Positions 45,723 through 54,392 of a stretch of DNA of 64,000 nt are shown in pieces. The DNA comes from Aliterella atlantica CENA595. GTDB taxonomy: Bacteria; Cyanobacteriota; Cyanobacteriia; Cyanobacteriales; Chroococcidiopsidaceae. The first letter of the stretch is position 1. Every line of letters begins with the position of its first letter. Where the stretch lies: contig NZ_JYON01000015.1 in NCBI RefSeq assembly GCF_000952155.1, positions 56,905 through 120,904 of the forward strand, in the 5' to 3' direction. Both the position numbers and the translations under genes were made by a program. The notes under the pieces are model-generated. The model had not been told where the DNA came from. It ran no database searches and saw only the letters and a program-made list of their open reading frames with translations.

Positions 45723-46988
45723 ATGCCAAACACTATCGCCCTGATTGCTCATACCAGTCGCACCGTCGATCTTACGCGCTTTGCATCGGCTCATGCACCC
45801 ACATTATCGCGCTATCATCTCATGACAACTGCTGAAACCGCAGATCGGATTCAAGCTGCAACCGGACTGAATCTAGAGCCAAAACTGTCCGGTTCGCTTG
45901 GTGAGATTGCAGCTGAGGTCGCTAGTGGCAATGTTCTAGCGGTCATCTTTCTCGCTGATGCGATCGCAGTGCCGTGGGAACCCTCTTTAGATGTTTTATT
46001 GCAGTTTTGTAATGTGCATAATGTGGCGCTTGCTACGAATCTGGCGACAGCAGAAGCGATCGTTAAGCAACTTGCTAAAACGCGAGTGGCTCACCTAATC
46101 TTTAATCCTGTTGCGGGTCAAAGAGACGCAGGGCAAGATTTATTATTAATTCGAGAATTATTGGAACCGCATCTTAGCTTGAAGATTCATTCAACAACAC
46201 CAGAGGTTGAGCCAGAGCAACTGGTCAAAGTCGCCATTGCTGCCAATGCCGATCTCATTATTGCTGCGGGTGGGGATGGAACGGTGTCGGCGGTAGCGGG
46301 TGCGCTAATTGGCAAAAGTATTCCATTAGGGATTATTCCCAGGGGCACAGCAAACGCCTTTGCGGTAGCATTGGGTATTCCAGCATTACTACCTGTGCGA
46401 AGTGCCTGCCAAGTCATTCTTGCCAATTGTACTCAAACTGTCGATGCTGCCTACTGTAACAATATCCCGATGATCTTGTTAGCAGGCATCGGTTATGAAG
46501 CAAATGTGGTAGAAACTGCCGATCGAGCCTTAAAAGATCGGTGGGGTACGCTTGCATATCTGATGGCAGGATGGCAGACGATCGATCGGCAGGAAGAGTT
46601 TGAAATTGAGATTGAGGCAGAGGAAAAAGTGCATCGATTTGAAGCGGGTGCGATAACGATCGCGAATGCTGCCCCACCGACATCCGTTCTTGCCCAGGGT
46701 GCAGGAGAAGTGTCGATCGATGATGGATTGCTAGATGTGACGGTCGTTACTGCTCAAAGCAAGCTGCAAGCCGTGACCACGATGCTCAGATTATTAGGGG
46801 CTGGAATTACGAAAACTCAACTGAATCAACAGAATGTGATTCACGGTCGAACTCGTCGTTTGAAGGTGACGACCAATCCGCCTCAGAAAGTCGTAGTGGA
46901 TGGCGAAATCATTGGCACAACTCCAATCGAGGTGAAATGCGTTCCGAATGGACTAACGGTGCTGATTCCAGCATCATTAGCGTCATAG
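45723..46988 (+). CDS. methylglyoxal synthase-like domain fused to a YegS/DAGK-type lipid kinase
   Basis: Residues 1-125 have a methylglyoxal synthase fold (IALIAHTSRTVDL start, LSGSLGEIAAEVASGN, VPWEPSLDVLLQF, NVALATNLATAEAIVKQL). Residues 128-421 are a diacylglycerol/sphingosine-type kinase (LIFNPVAGQRDA, GGDGTVSAVAGALIG, GIIPRGTANAFA). In the first domain the GGDQQ aspartate and the HDPD residues of E. coli MgsA are changed (GEIAA, WEPS), so enzymatic synthase activity is doubtful; it may bind phosphate ligands and regulate the kinase. A second, unfused lipid kinase is at 62263-63249. ATG at 45723. Confidence 0.85.
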   Translation: MPNTIALIAHTSRTVDLTRFASAHAPTLSRYHLMTTAETADRIQAATGLNLEPKLSGSLGEIAAEVASGNVLAVIFLADAIAVPWEPSLDVLLQFCNVHNVALATNLATAEAIVKQLAKTRVAHLIFNPVAGQRDAGQDLLLIRELLEPHLSLKIHSTTPEVEPEQLVKVAIAANADLIIAAGGDGTVSAVAGALIGKSIPLGIIPRGTANAFAVALGIPALLPVRSACQVILANCTQTVDAAYCNNIPMILLAGIGYEANVVETADRALKDRWGTLAYLMAGWQTIDRQEEFEIEIEAEEKVHRFEAGAITIANAAPPTSVLAQGAGEVSIDDGLLDVTVVTAQSKLQAVTTMLRLLGAGITKTQLNQQNVIHGRTRRLKVTTNPPQKVVVDGEIIGTTPIEVKCVPNGLTVLIPASLAS

Positions 46989-47323
46989 AAGCATTCATTT
47001 TACTGGACTTGCGATCGCAGATTCATCTGACTTATAAAATCGCCATAGTCTACCTTCAGTAGTAGACTGTGTATCAACACATCCATTAGTATCAGCTTGC
47101 TATGCTGTTGCGATCGCCTGCTGCGTTCGATTATCCTAGCTAAAACTATATGGAGGAGCGAATATGTCAAATCTGTTTGGTGTTTCCTTACCAACACCCA
47201 CTAAACGACAATTTGCAGCAACTTTTCATGTAGTCAAGCATCTTAGCAACTGAGAAGATTTGAGAATTCTTTAAATGCACTAAGAGTAAATCGAATTGTT
47301 ATTACATCAATAGATATTCCTTC
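46989..47323. other. gap holding a DUF3611 fragment
   Basis: Apart from the fragment at 47164-47253, this stretch contains two HIP1 sites and a small stem (AGTCTAC/GTAGACT near 47048-47070) that may end the kinase transcript. Confidence 0.45.
47164..47253 (+). pseudogene. DUF3611 N-terminal fragment
   Basis: A 29-codon frame with a strong GGAGGAG ribosome binding site starts MSNLFGVSLPTPTKRQFAAT and then FHVVKHLSN before a stop. It matches the family N terminus seen in the full gene at 30490-31062 (LPAPTKQRFAATFHVVRRIS). The remaining four helices are absent. The retained start region and ribosome binding site suggest recent loss. Confidence 0.8.
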
Positions 47324-48061
47324 ATGAAGAGTATCAAGCGAACTCCTCAGCAACAACTCGTTATCCGTCTTGCCCGATTGTTTCCAGAAGCATTGTTCTA
47401 TAAGGAAACATCTAATAAGGTTGTTGCTTTGACGATTGATGATGTGCCAACTCCGAACGAGGCGAACGATGAATCGACTCAACTAATTCTAGAGGCGATC
47501 GCCGTCCACAATCAAAGTATTGCGTCTTTGAGCGATCGCGTTCGGGCGACGTTTTTTATCATCAGCAACCATTTGTTTGACGGAACTATTCTACTCGATC
47601 GCATGGTTGAGCAAGGGCACGAAATTGGCAATCATGGACTGGCAGATGAAACAACAGCATTGCTGCATCCAGAGGTTTTTGCCGCCCAATTAAGTGCTGC
47701 CCATCGCTATATTTCAGCAAAGCTCCATCAGCCCCTACGGTGGTATCGTCCAGGACGAGGACTATACAATAAAACTATGCTGCGATGCCTACAACAACTG
47801 CCTGGATATGTTCCCCGATTTGCGCTGGCATCGATGTTGCCAGTAGATACCTTTAAACCAACTGATGATAGTGTATTTACGGCTTGGTATGTCGCTCAAC
47901 ATATTTTTCCAGGAGCAATTTTGGTGCTACATGGGGGTAATCCTGAACGCTCGAAACAAACTGCACAAGCCTTGCCATTGATTCTGAATGAATTGAAGCA
48001 ACGCAATTATCGCACTGTAACCCTAAGTGAGCTATGGGACGGAGTCGAAATAACAGATTGA
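47324..48061 (+). CDS. polysaccharide deacetylase family protein
   Basis: A NodB-homology carbohydrate esterase of 245 aa. Motif 1 is VALTIDDVPT (in place of TFDDGP, both acidic residues kept). Motif 2 is HEIGNHGLADE, motif 3 is WYRPGRGLYNK, and the late motif is ILVLHGGN. It has no clear signal peptide, which is unusual for enzymes acting on peptidoglycan or chitin, so an N-terminal anchor or a cytosolic substrate is possible. ATG at 47324. It sits between the lipid kinase and the AI-2E permease. Confidence 0.87.
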   Translation: MKSIKRTPQQQLVIRLARLFPEALFYKETSNKVVALTIDDVPTPNEANDESTQLILEAIAVHNQSIASLSDRVRATFFIISNHLFDGTILLDRMVEQGHEIGNHGLADETTALLHPEVFAAQLSAAHRYISAKLHQPLRWYRPGRGLYNKTMLRCLQQLPGYVPRFALASMLPVDTFKPTDDSVFTAWYVAQHIFPGAILVLHGGNPERSKQTAQALPLILNELKQRNYRTVTLSELWDGVEITD

Positions 48062-48626
48062 AACAAGAGGAGCTAGCAATCCTCAATTAGAAAGATGTGG
48101 ATTTATTGTTCCCTACCTAGTCTTATTAAAATACCTGCCTATGAAAACAGAACATCTGCCTCAGCTTACGCTCGATTGAGAGCAGTTATTTTTCCACCAC
48201 AGTTTCGATCGCTTCGTAGAAATCATTTCCAAGCCGAAACACAGGGATCTTCAATTATGCATTATTCAATTGCTAAATTGCTAATTTGATTAAAGTTTAC
48301 ATGATTGCAGGACTTGTAGCAATCGATTCAATGCGATCGCAACGACGCTCGTATTAAAACCAGCACGAGAACTTGCCGAACTTACCAGGAAATGTATTGA
48401 CAGACAACAAAAATAACCAAACCGCTCCACTGTCCTATACTCAAAATGCCTTTTTCTTGTTTATTACTAACTCATTTGTAAGTACAAAAATAGTAATTTA
48501 TCAAATTATTAAAACTGAGATTTTTGTGTTTTAATTTCAATCTTCGCTCGTAATAATTTTAAATTTAATAGTAGAATTGGACAACATTGTTGGTATAAGC
48601 AGTTAAAAATTAACTATAACTTTTGA
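48062..48626. other. gap holding a decayed AI-2E fragment
   Basis: Contains the AI-2E remnant listed separately. A plus-strand open frame at 48095-48289 shows no family features. The last 150 bases are AT-rich. Confidence 0.5.
48304..48444 (-). pseudogene. N-terminal remnant of an AI-2E transporter
   Basis: Read on the minus strand from 48444, the translation LSIGQWSGLVIFVVCQYISW, stop, then VRQVLVLV and (after a shift) VAIALNRLL aligns with the start of the intact gene at 38804-39820 (MGIGQAIASVVFIVCLYISW, QIRQVLLLV, IAVALNQLV). The ATG has become TTG, there is a stop and a frameshift, and the rest of the gene is gone. Confidence 0.82.
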
Positions 48627-49646
48627 TTATTCTCCTTTTAATTCGTCAATTTCTAATAAACTAACAATCAAGCCCGCAATGGGAACAGCCAGAAAAATTC
48701 CTAGCAATCCAGCAATTCTTGCTCCAACTAATAAAGCGAAAAATGTAGCTACAGGATTAACATCGACTGAATTTTGCATAACTCGTGGCGAGATTAAGTT
48801 ATCTTGAATTTGCTGAAGGATAATTGATGCTGCTAAAACTTTGACAGCAAGCAAGACATCTTGAGTTAGCAGAAATAAAAATACACTACCGATTCCCAAA
48901 GTTGCTCCAATTCCTGGAACTGCATCAATAACTCCAATTACTAAGGACAAAACTAGGGGGTAAGGAACTCGGAGTAACACGAAAACCAAAAAACTAGAAG
49001 TTGACAAAAACAGCATTAAAAGTAATTGCCCTCGAAAAAAGCCCAAAAGCTTCTGTTCAACTGTATTAGCAAAGTGCCTGCGCGATCTTTCAGGTACAAT
49101 TTTCAAGACAAAACGCCAAACATTTCTGCCATTTAGCAACATAAAAAGAGTAACAACTGCAATAAAAATTAGATTGACAAAATTAGCTAGAGAAGCTCCT
49201 AGAAAAACAATAAGATAATTAATGCCTAATAAAGCAAGGTTGCGGATTCGCTCGGCGATCGCATCCAAATCTAGTTGCAGATTGCGAGTTTGAAAAAAAG
49301 CTTCTATTTGTGCTACAAAAAAACCGATAGAGTTAGCAATTTCAAAAAATCTATCAATTAGTTGTTGACCTTGAGACAGTATTGCTAAACCAAGAGCGAT
49401 CGCTAAAACAATAGTGATTAGAAGGCTTAACAAGAAAACTAAGATAACTGCAAATGTGCGGGGTAAAAAATGTTGCAACCAACGAACGGGATAATTTAAT
49501 AAAGCAGCTAAAATTGCAGCGAATGTGAAAACTACAATTACTGTTTCAAAATAACTCAAAAGCTGTAGAGCAGCCCAACCAAAGGCAAATAATAGTAAAC
49601 AGCGAACTATAAAGGAATTATTTAGTCGCCGTTGGAGATTGGTCAT
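48627..49646 (-). CDS. AI-2E family transporter (copy 2)
   Basis: A 339-aa permease of the AI-2E/PerM family: helices near 15-45 and 60-95, a long loop to about 150, then the conserved IGVIDAVPGIGATLGIGSVFL, IILQQIQDNLISPRVMQNSV and GARIAGLLGIFLAVPIAGLI blocks. It is distinctly different from copy 1, so it is not a recent duplicate. The decayed fragment at 48304-48444 lies just downstream and resembles copy 1 rather than this one. ATG at 49646. Confidence 0.9.
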   Translation of the reverse strand: MTNLQRRLNNSFIVRCLLLFAFGWAALQLLSYFETVIVVFTFAAILAALLNYPVRWLQHFLPRTFAVILVFLLSLLITIVLAIALGLAILSQGQQLIDRFFEIANSIGFFVAQIEAFFQTRNLQLDLDAIAERIRNLALLGINYLIVFLGASLANFVNLIFIAVVTLFMLLNGRNVWRFVLKIVPERSRRHFANTVEQKLLGFFRGQLLLMLFLSTSSFLVFVLLRVPYPLVLSLVIGVIDAVPGIGATLGIGSVFLFLLTQDVLLAVKVLAASIILQQIQDNLISPRVMQNSVDVNPVATFFALLVGARIAGLLGIFLAVPIAGLIVSLLEIDELKGE

Positions 49647-50151
49647 TATATCCTCGCCTGCTTGCTTAAATTTGGATAAATTGAAAAATTATGGTGAAGC
49701 GTCGATCTGTATTTACGAGCGATCGATTCTTCTTAAAGCTGGAGTTGATTTAGGGTTAAAGTTGCTACAACGCCCGTATTCATACAGATTTTGGCTAGGT
49801 TGGTTAGCAGTTAGCATAGCTGTTAATAAATTCCACGTATCCAAAGAAGGTGAATATGCGGTTTACTAGCGCCTACTTTACAAGAGCTTCGTGTTTAATT
49901 GTATATAGCTTCTATACCTACCTTTCTTGACAACTTCCGAGATAGCCTAAAGTAAAATTCCACCAACTGCTGATGCTAGGAGGTTATAAAATCACTTTTA
50001 TCAGTAGATAAACAATGAAATCGCATAGCACTAAGATTGAGATGCGATCGCTATACCTTTTTATCTCGAATGTTACCTACTCACTTCAAGTAAAGCCAGA
50101 AAACTTTGTAGAGAGGTTTTTTAATAGAATTGTTGCATTACCTCAAAAATT
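49647..50151. other. non-coding divergent gap
   Basis: 505 bases between the divergent AI-2E and MscS genes. A plus-strand open frame at 49639-49869 starts inside the permease gene and has no recognisable features, so it is not called. One HIP1 site occurs. Promoters of both genes must lie here. Confidence 0.5.
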
Positions 50152-51549
50152 ATGCCTAATTGGATAGCAAAAAACCAGGGAAAATTTAGCTTCCGTCCAT
50201 TTCTAAGTGTATTCTTGGTGACGAGCCTAACGATAGTAGTTGCTCGTATTGGGCTAACTCAGGATACTTCCCTTACGCCAGCTATAGCTCAAACTACAAC
50301 TGCTTCTCCTCAAAGCACTAACCCTGACTCGATTCCCTCTGATGGGTTTTACTTCGCCGATATTCTTGTCAGAGGACAGCCCGTGTTTCAAGTTGGTAGT
50401 TTATCAAATTTGAGCGCTAGAAGTCGCGCTGCTATTATAAATCGGCGGATTGCTAGCGTTTTAGCACAGTCGGAATCTGGAGAAGCAGTCACCGTCGAAC
50501 CCGACACTACAAGAGGCATAGCTCTTTTGCAAGTCAACAACCGGGTGTTGATGACTGTGACTGGGCAGGATGCCCAAGACTTTAACACGAGTGTAGAAGC
50601 TCTAGCTAGGCAGTGGGCGGATGCATTAAACTCTGCGTTTGAACAGCAACCGTTTGTCATTGATGTTGGGCAACGGCTCTGGAGTACGTTGCGCTCCTTT
50701 CAAAGAGACACTATTAGTAATCTACCTTCCTTGATAGGAGCGTTGTTAGCACTACTGCTAACTTGGTTGGTAGCAAGGAGTTTGCGCCGCCTCACTTTGG
50801 TAGGGACGCGACATTGGCAAGGGGATGACAACGCTAAAATTTTGGTAAGCCGCGTCGTATATGGTGGCGTGTGGGTGGTAGGGACTATTATTACCTTGGG
50901 AGTTTTAGGACTAGAGTTTACTACTTTATTGGGAACGCTAGGCTTGACGAGTGTGGTAATTGGATTTAGCCTGCGGGACGTTTTAAGCAATTACTTTTCT
51001 GGGGTTATTTTGCTTGCTTCTCGTCCATTCCGGCTGGGCGATCAAATTGTCATCAAAGAGTTTGAAGGCACAGTTAGACAAATTGAACTGCGAGCAACAA
51101 CCCTTGTCACCTACGACGGACGTGTTGTTTATATTCCCAATCAAGAAGTTTTTAGTGCTGTTATTACTAATAATACTGTCTCTGGCAAGCGTCGTACTTC
51201 TGTGACAGTGGGCATTACTTATGACACAGATATTAACACTGCCAAAAAAATTATAATTGATACTGTCTTGAAAGTTACAGGAGTCGAACCAGAACCAAAG
51301 CCGATAACTTTAGTCCGCGAATTGGGTACAGGTACAGTTAATCTTGAAGTGCTATTTTGGGCTAATTCTCAACGGCTACCATTTATAGAAATGACTTCTG
51401 AAGTAACACAGGCAATCAAAGAATCATTGCAGCAAGCAGAAATTAAATTCATCGCTATACCGCAAATTAAAGTTATTCAACTTACTGACAATATTCATCG
51501 TACAGATAATAGCGATCGCCGTGAAACCAATATTGAGCAATCGAACTGA
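50152..51549 (+). CDS. small-conductance mechanosensitive channel (MscS family)
   Basis: A 465-aa osmotic-release channel. An N-terminal signal-like helix (about 20-47, with TPAIAQ at its end) leads to a periplasmic domain of about 130 residues. Membrane helices at 190-285 include the pore helix in LGTLGLTSVVIGFSLRDVLSN and YFSGVILLASRPFRLGDQIV, and the cytosolic beta domain begins at EFEGTVRQIELRATTLVTYDG. The periplasmic extension is typical of cyanobacterial paralogs. With the neighbouring stress genes it suits a role in osmotic downshock. ATG at 50152. Confidence 0.93.
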   Translation: MPNWIAKNQGKFSFRPFLSVFLVTSLTIVVARIGLTQDTSLTPAIAQTTTASPQSTNPDSIPSDGFYFADILVRGQPVFQVGSLSNLSARSRAAIINRRIASVLAQSESGEAVTVEPDTTRGIALLQVNNRVLMTVTGQDAQDFNTSVEALARQWADALNSAFEQQPFVIDVGQRLWSTLRSFQRDTISNLPSLIGALLALLLTWLVARSLRRLTLVGTRHWQGDDNAKILVSRVVYGGVWVVGTIITLGVLGLEFTTLLGTLGLTSVVIGFSLRDVLSNYFSGVILLASRPFRLGDQIVIKEFEGTVRQIELRATTLVTYDGRVVYIPNQEVFSAVITNNTVSGKRRTSVTVGITYDTDINTAKKIIIDTVLKVTGVEPEPKPITLVRELGTGTVNLEVLFWANSQRLPFIEMTSEVTQAIKESLQQAEIKFIAIPQIKVIQLTDNIHRTDNSDRRETNIEQSN

Positions 51550-51939
51550 ATCATCTATGTTTGAGGGACAGACATTTCAAGCATCATCCTTGCAATATAT
51601 TGTTCGGGCAAGATTGAGAATAAAGCTTCCCCAGTGCATCAAGCCAAGCATTTTGAGTAGTGAACTGCCAAGGTGTTGAATAGCTCCAAGCATATAGGAG
51701 CGATCGCAATGACGACTTATGATCCTTGGACAACAGATGTCTCTCAAAGGGTGGATTTAGAATTATGGCTCAACAAGTAATTTTTTAACTATGACATTGT
51801 TAATGGAAACACTAAAGTTTTGTTGGCAAGGCTTGTTGCAAAGTTGAACTTATAAGCTAACTCAGTTCAAAGTACCGTCTCATTTTTATAAATCTTCGTT
51901 CGCTGCTCTCAGTTATCTATAGCTAATTTTTTAAGAAAA
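51550..51939. other. non-coding gap
   Basis: 390 bases between MscS and the general-stress gene. A 23-codon frame after a HIP1 site (51709-51780, MTTYDPWTTDVSQR…) is too short to support. I see nothing else. Confidence 0.45.
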
Positions 51940-52476
51940 ATGACCTCTACCCAAGACAAACACGCTATTGGTGTATTTTCCAGCCGCAATACAGCAGAAC
52001 AGGCGCTCAAGGAACTCAAAGATACTGGTTTCCCCATGAATAAAATTTCTGTATTTACCAAAGACTCCGGTGAGGGTAAAGAACTTAGCAGCGAGAAATT
52101 AAGCCAGCTTACTCCTACTCACTCTGAAGGTATGAAATTTGGTGCAAAAGCAGGAGCCGCGACAGGCGGTTTACTTACTTTAGCAGGAGGCATAGCCGCA
52201 TTGCTGATTCCTGGGATTGGGCTTGCACTAGCAGCCGAGTCGGTTTTAACCGTACTTTTAGGGAGTGCAACCGTTGCTGGAATTGGTGGTCTTATTGGCG
52301 CACTAGAAGGTTGGTATATTCCCGAAAAGCAAGCAGCACTATATAACGATCGAGTATCTCAGGGCGATTACTTAGTAGCATTAGAAGGTACAGAGGACGA
52401 TATTCATCAGGCTGAGACGATTCTTAGTCGTTGGGGTATTCAGGAGTGGCGTGTTTTCACTTCGCCCACAACTTGA
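51940..52476 (+). CDS. general-stress protein with glycine-zipper membrane hairpin
   Basis: A 178-aa cyanobacterial stress protein. The N-terminal domain starts HAIGVFSSRNTAEQALKELKDTGF, a heat-induced-protein pattern. Two glycine-rich helices follow (KAGAATGGLLTLAGGIAALL and VAGIGGLIGALEGW), then a C-terminal YNDRVSQGDYLVALEGTEDDIHQAETILSRWGIQEW. It is the intact relative of the frameshifted gene at 36029-36471. The function is unknown; it is probably membrane-associated and induced by salt or desiccation. Confidence 0.85.
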   Translation: MTSTQDKHAIGVFSSRNTAEQALKELKDTGFPMNKISVFTKDSGEGKELSSEKLSQLTPTHSEGMKFGAKAGAATGGLLTLAGGIAALLIPGIGLALAAESVLTVLLGSATVAGIGGLIGALEGWYIPEKQAALYNDRVSQGDYLVALEGTEDDIHQAETILSRWGIQEWRVFTSPTT

Positions 52477-52598
52477 AGCCGTACTACTTATTAAAAGTTG
52501 ATAAACTGTACTGCTAAAGCTTAATTTTATTAATAGTTAACGATTGTGAAGTTATATTCACTCTTTTTCACTACCATCGCTGCAATTGTACTTACATT

Positions 52599-52940
52599 TT
52601 GTACCTGACGGCTCAAGCGCAAACTGTTCTGAATTTAGTCCGATCGCAGTGCGATCGCGCAGCAGAAAATAGACTGACTGTCAACCGCGTAGAACTAGCA
52701 GCGATGATGAGCGAGGTAAGCGAGCGCAGTATTGAAGCTGGCGAACCTCTATTTGATGAGTGGGCGCAAGCCGCACGTATTCCAGACAGATTGCACGAGA
52801 ATCTGCGGGTGATGTACGAAGACTACAATCTTCATGGTTTTCCAGGTGGGAATGCACTTGTGCTGCGAACCATTCTCGAACGATCGCCGCGATCGCTACA
52901 GCAGTACGTTCGGGAACTTGCCAGCCGCAAAGTAACTTGA
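52599..52940 (+). CDS. conserved-looking protein of unknown function
   Basis: I do not recognise this 113-aa soluble, helical, acidic-and-basic protein (AQTVLNLVRSQCDRAAENRL, then LTVNRVELAAMMSEVSERSI). The balanced composition and HIP1 octamers within the frame argue that it is coding. The start is uncertain: a TTG at 52599 with no good ribosome binding site, so the true start may be a little downstream. It is convergent with the exbD gene. Confidence 0.5.
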   Translation: MYLTAQAQTVLNLVRSQCDRAAENRLTVNRVELAAMMSEVSERSIEAGEPLFDEWAQAARIPDRLHENLRVMYEDYNLHGFPGGNALVLRTILERSPRSLQQYVRELASRKVT

Positions 52941-53014
52941 TGATGGCTGCTCAATTAGATAGCTCAAGTCTGCTACTTGCCAATCGAAAAATAGTTCTGC
53001 TGTTGAAAGTCAAG

Positions 53015-53437
53015 TTAAGTTTGGTCGAGCGCCAAAGAAACGCGATCGCCTCCTATATCGCGCATCTGACCTAATACTTGTATTACTTGCTCGTAAGCTA
53101 ATTTTTTATCGGCTTTTAAAACTATTGCACCATTGGGATTTGTTTGTAAGTAAACTTGCATTTGTTGACTTAGCTGCGCGTCTGTAACTGGCTTGTCGGC
53201 GATCGCAAGTGTTCCTTCTCTTGTTAAGCCCACAATCAAAGGATCGGGCGTTTTAACATCATTTGCGCCAGCATTTGTACTTGGCAAATCGATATTTACC
53301 GAGCGCTGCTGCACTGTCAACGTCATAGAAATGATGATGAAGAAAGTTAAAATCGTCATCAACACGTCCATCATCGGTACTAAATTGATTTCTGGCATCT
53401 GCGACTTAGCAGTGCGGAATCTAGAATTTAAAGGCAT
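53015..53437 (-). CDS. exbD: ExbD/TolR family biopolymer transport protein
   Basis: An inner-membrane stator protein that, with ExbB, couples the proton gradient to outer-membrane transport. One N-terminal helix (about 15-40) has the critical Asp in INLVPMMDVLMTILTFFIII, followed by a periplasmic domain ending IQVLGQMRDIGGDRVSLALD. I start at MPLNSRF (53437, 140 aa). The exbB-like gene is upstream on the same strand with about 160 bases between. No tonB or receptor is in the window. Confidence 0.92.
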   Translation of the reverse strand: MPLNSRFRTAKSQMPEINLVPMMDVLMTILTFFIIISMTLTVQQRSVNIDLPSTNAGANDVKTPDPLIVGLTREGTLAIADKPVTDAQLSQQMQVYLQTNPNGAIVLKADKKLAYEQVIQVLGQMRDIGGDRVSLALDQT

Positions 53438-53575
53438 ATTGCTACTTCCCATCTTGCTTTAAAGATCGCTGAGACATACTTACCGCTTGACCAGTTAGTA
53501 GTAGGTACAAGCCCCCAAAGAAATTTGGGAAAATCAAGAAATTGATTATTTAAATCCCCTACTTTCAAGTATGAG

Positions 53576-53612
53576 GATTAACTGGCAACTGGTCACTGGT
53601 CACTGGTCACTG
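53576..53612. repeat. ACTGGTC short tandem repeat
   Basis: Three to four copies of a heptamer (ACTGGTC, first copy ACTGGCA) in the gap between exbB and exbD, running into the last codons of exbB. A typical cyanobacterial short tandem repeat. Confidence 0.75.
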
Positions 53613-54244
53613 TTAACAGGTTCGTACCACACTTGGCGGTAAATAAGTTCTAGTTCGCTACCTACACTAGAAAAATAGTCCATTTGCTGCGACTGCAAAC
53701 TCACAAAGATCCGAAAGAAAAATAAAGCAACAATCGCCACAATCATTCCCGCCGCCGTAGTTGTCAGCGCTTCGCCAATACCCGCCGCCGCTGTATTTAC
53801 ATCATTACTACTACCACCGCCGATTTTTAGGCTGCCGAAAGTAACTATTAAACCTGTCACCGTTCCTAACAGTCCCAATAAAGGAGCGATCGCAATTACT
53901 GTTTCCAGCAGCTTATCGCCTTTTCGCATTTGCACGAACTCTTTATCTGCGGCGGCTTCCATCGCTAAATGAAACGTTTCGGGACTAGGTTGATTGAGCT
54001 TGAGAGGTGCTAACAAAAACCTACCTATAGCCAAATTTTGCGCTTGCTTGGCGATCGCCGCGGCTTTAGTTAAATCTTGATTAGCAGCTTCTAGAACGTC
54101 ATGCACAACGCGATCTTCTTGACTTGTTAGCTGAAACCAAAACCAACCTCGCTCAAAAGCACAAGCAAAAGTAGCGATCGATAATCCTAAGAGCGGATAC
54201 ATTACCGGACCGCCTGCTACAAATAGATCGTACACTCTAGACAT
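53600..54244 (-). CDS. exbB: ExbB/TolQ/MotA family proton channel
   Basis: A three-helix inner-membrane channel of 214 aa that forms the energising complex with ExbD. Family features are the first helix PLLGLSIATFACAFERG, the conserved ETVIAIAPLLGLLGTVTGLIVTFGSL and the Thr/Gly-rich GIGEALTTTAAGMIVAIVALFFF. The ATG at 54244 and exbD follow on the same strand. The last codons lie in the ACTGGTC short repeat. Confidence 0.93.
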   Translation of the reverse strand: MSRVYDLFVAGGPVMYPLLGLSIATFACAFERGWFWFQLTSQEDRVVHDVLEAANQDLTKAAAIAKQAQNLAIGRFLLAPLKLNQPSPETFHLAMEAAADKEFVQMRKGDKLLETVIAIAPLLGLLGTVTGLIVTFGSLKIGGGSSNDVNTAAAGIGEALTTTAAGMIVAIVALFFFRIFVSLQSQQMDYFSSVGSELELIYRQVWYEPVNSDQ

Positions 54245-54392
54245 AATTTAGAAAATATTAGCTATGCCCAATATCTAGCGCTGATAGCAGACACGAGCTA
54301 TTTATTACGATAATTTAAAAGTGTGGATTTTTCTTGAAGCTGATTCCACCTGACAATAGAAAAAACACTTAATAGTTATAAATAATTCTAAT

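Noticed and set aside
49639..49869. 76-codon plus-strand frame after the AI-2E permease
   Set aside because: Starts inside the opposite-strand gene, has no ribosome binding site and no recognisable motif.
51709..51780. 23-codon frame MTTYDPWTTDVSQR…
   Set aside because: Too short and without homology that I recognise; the HIP1 octamer directly before it is not a translation signal.
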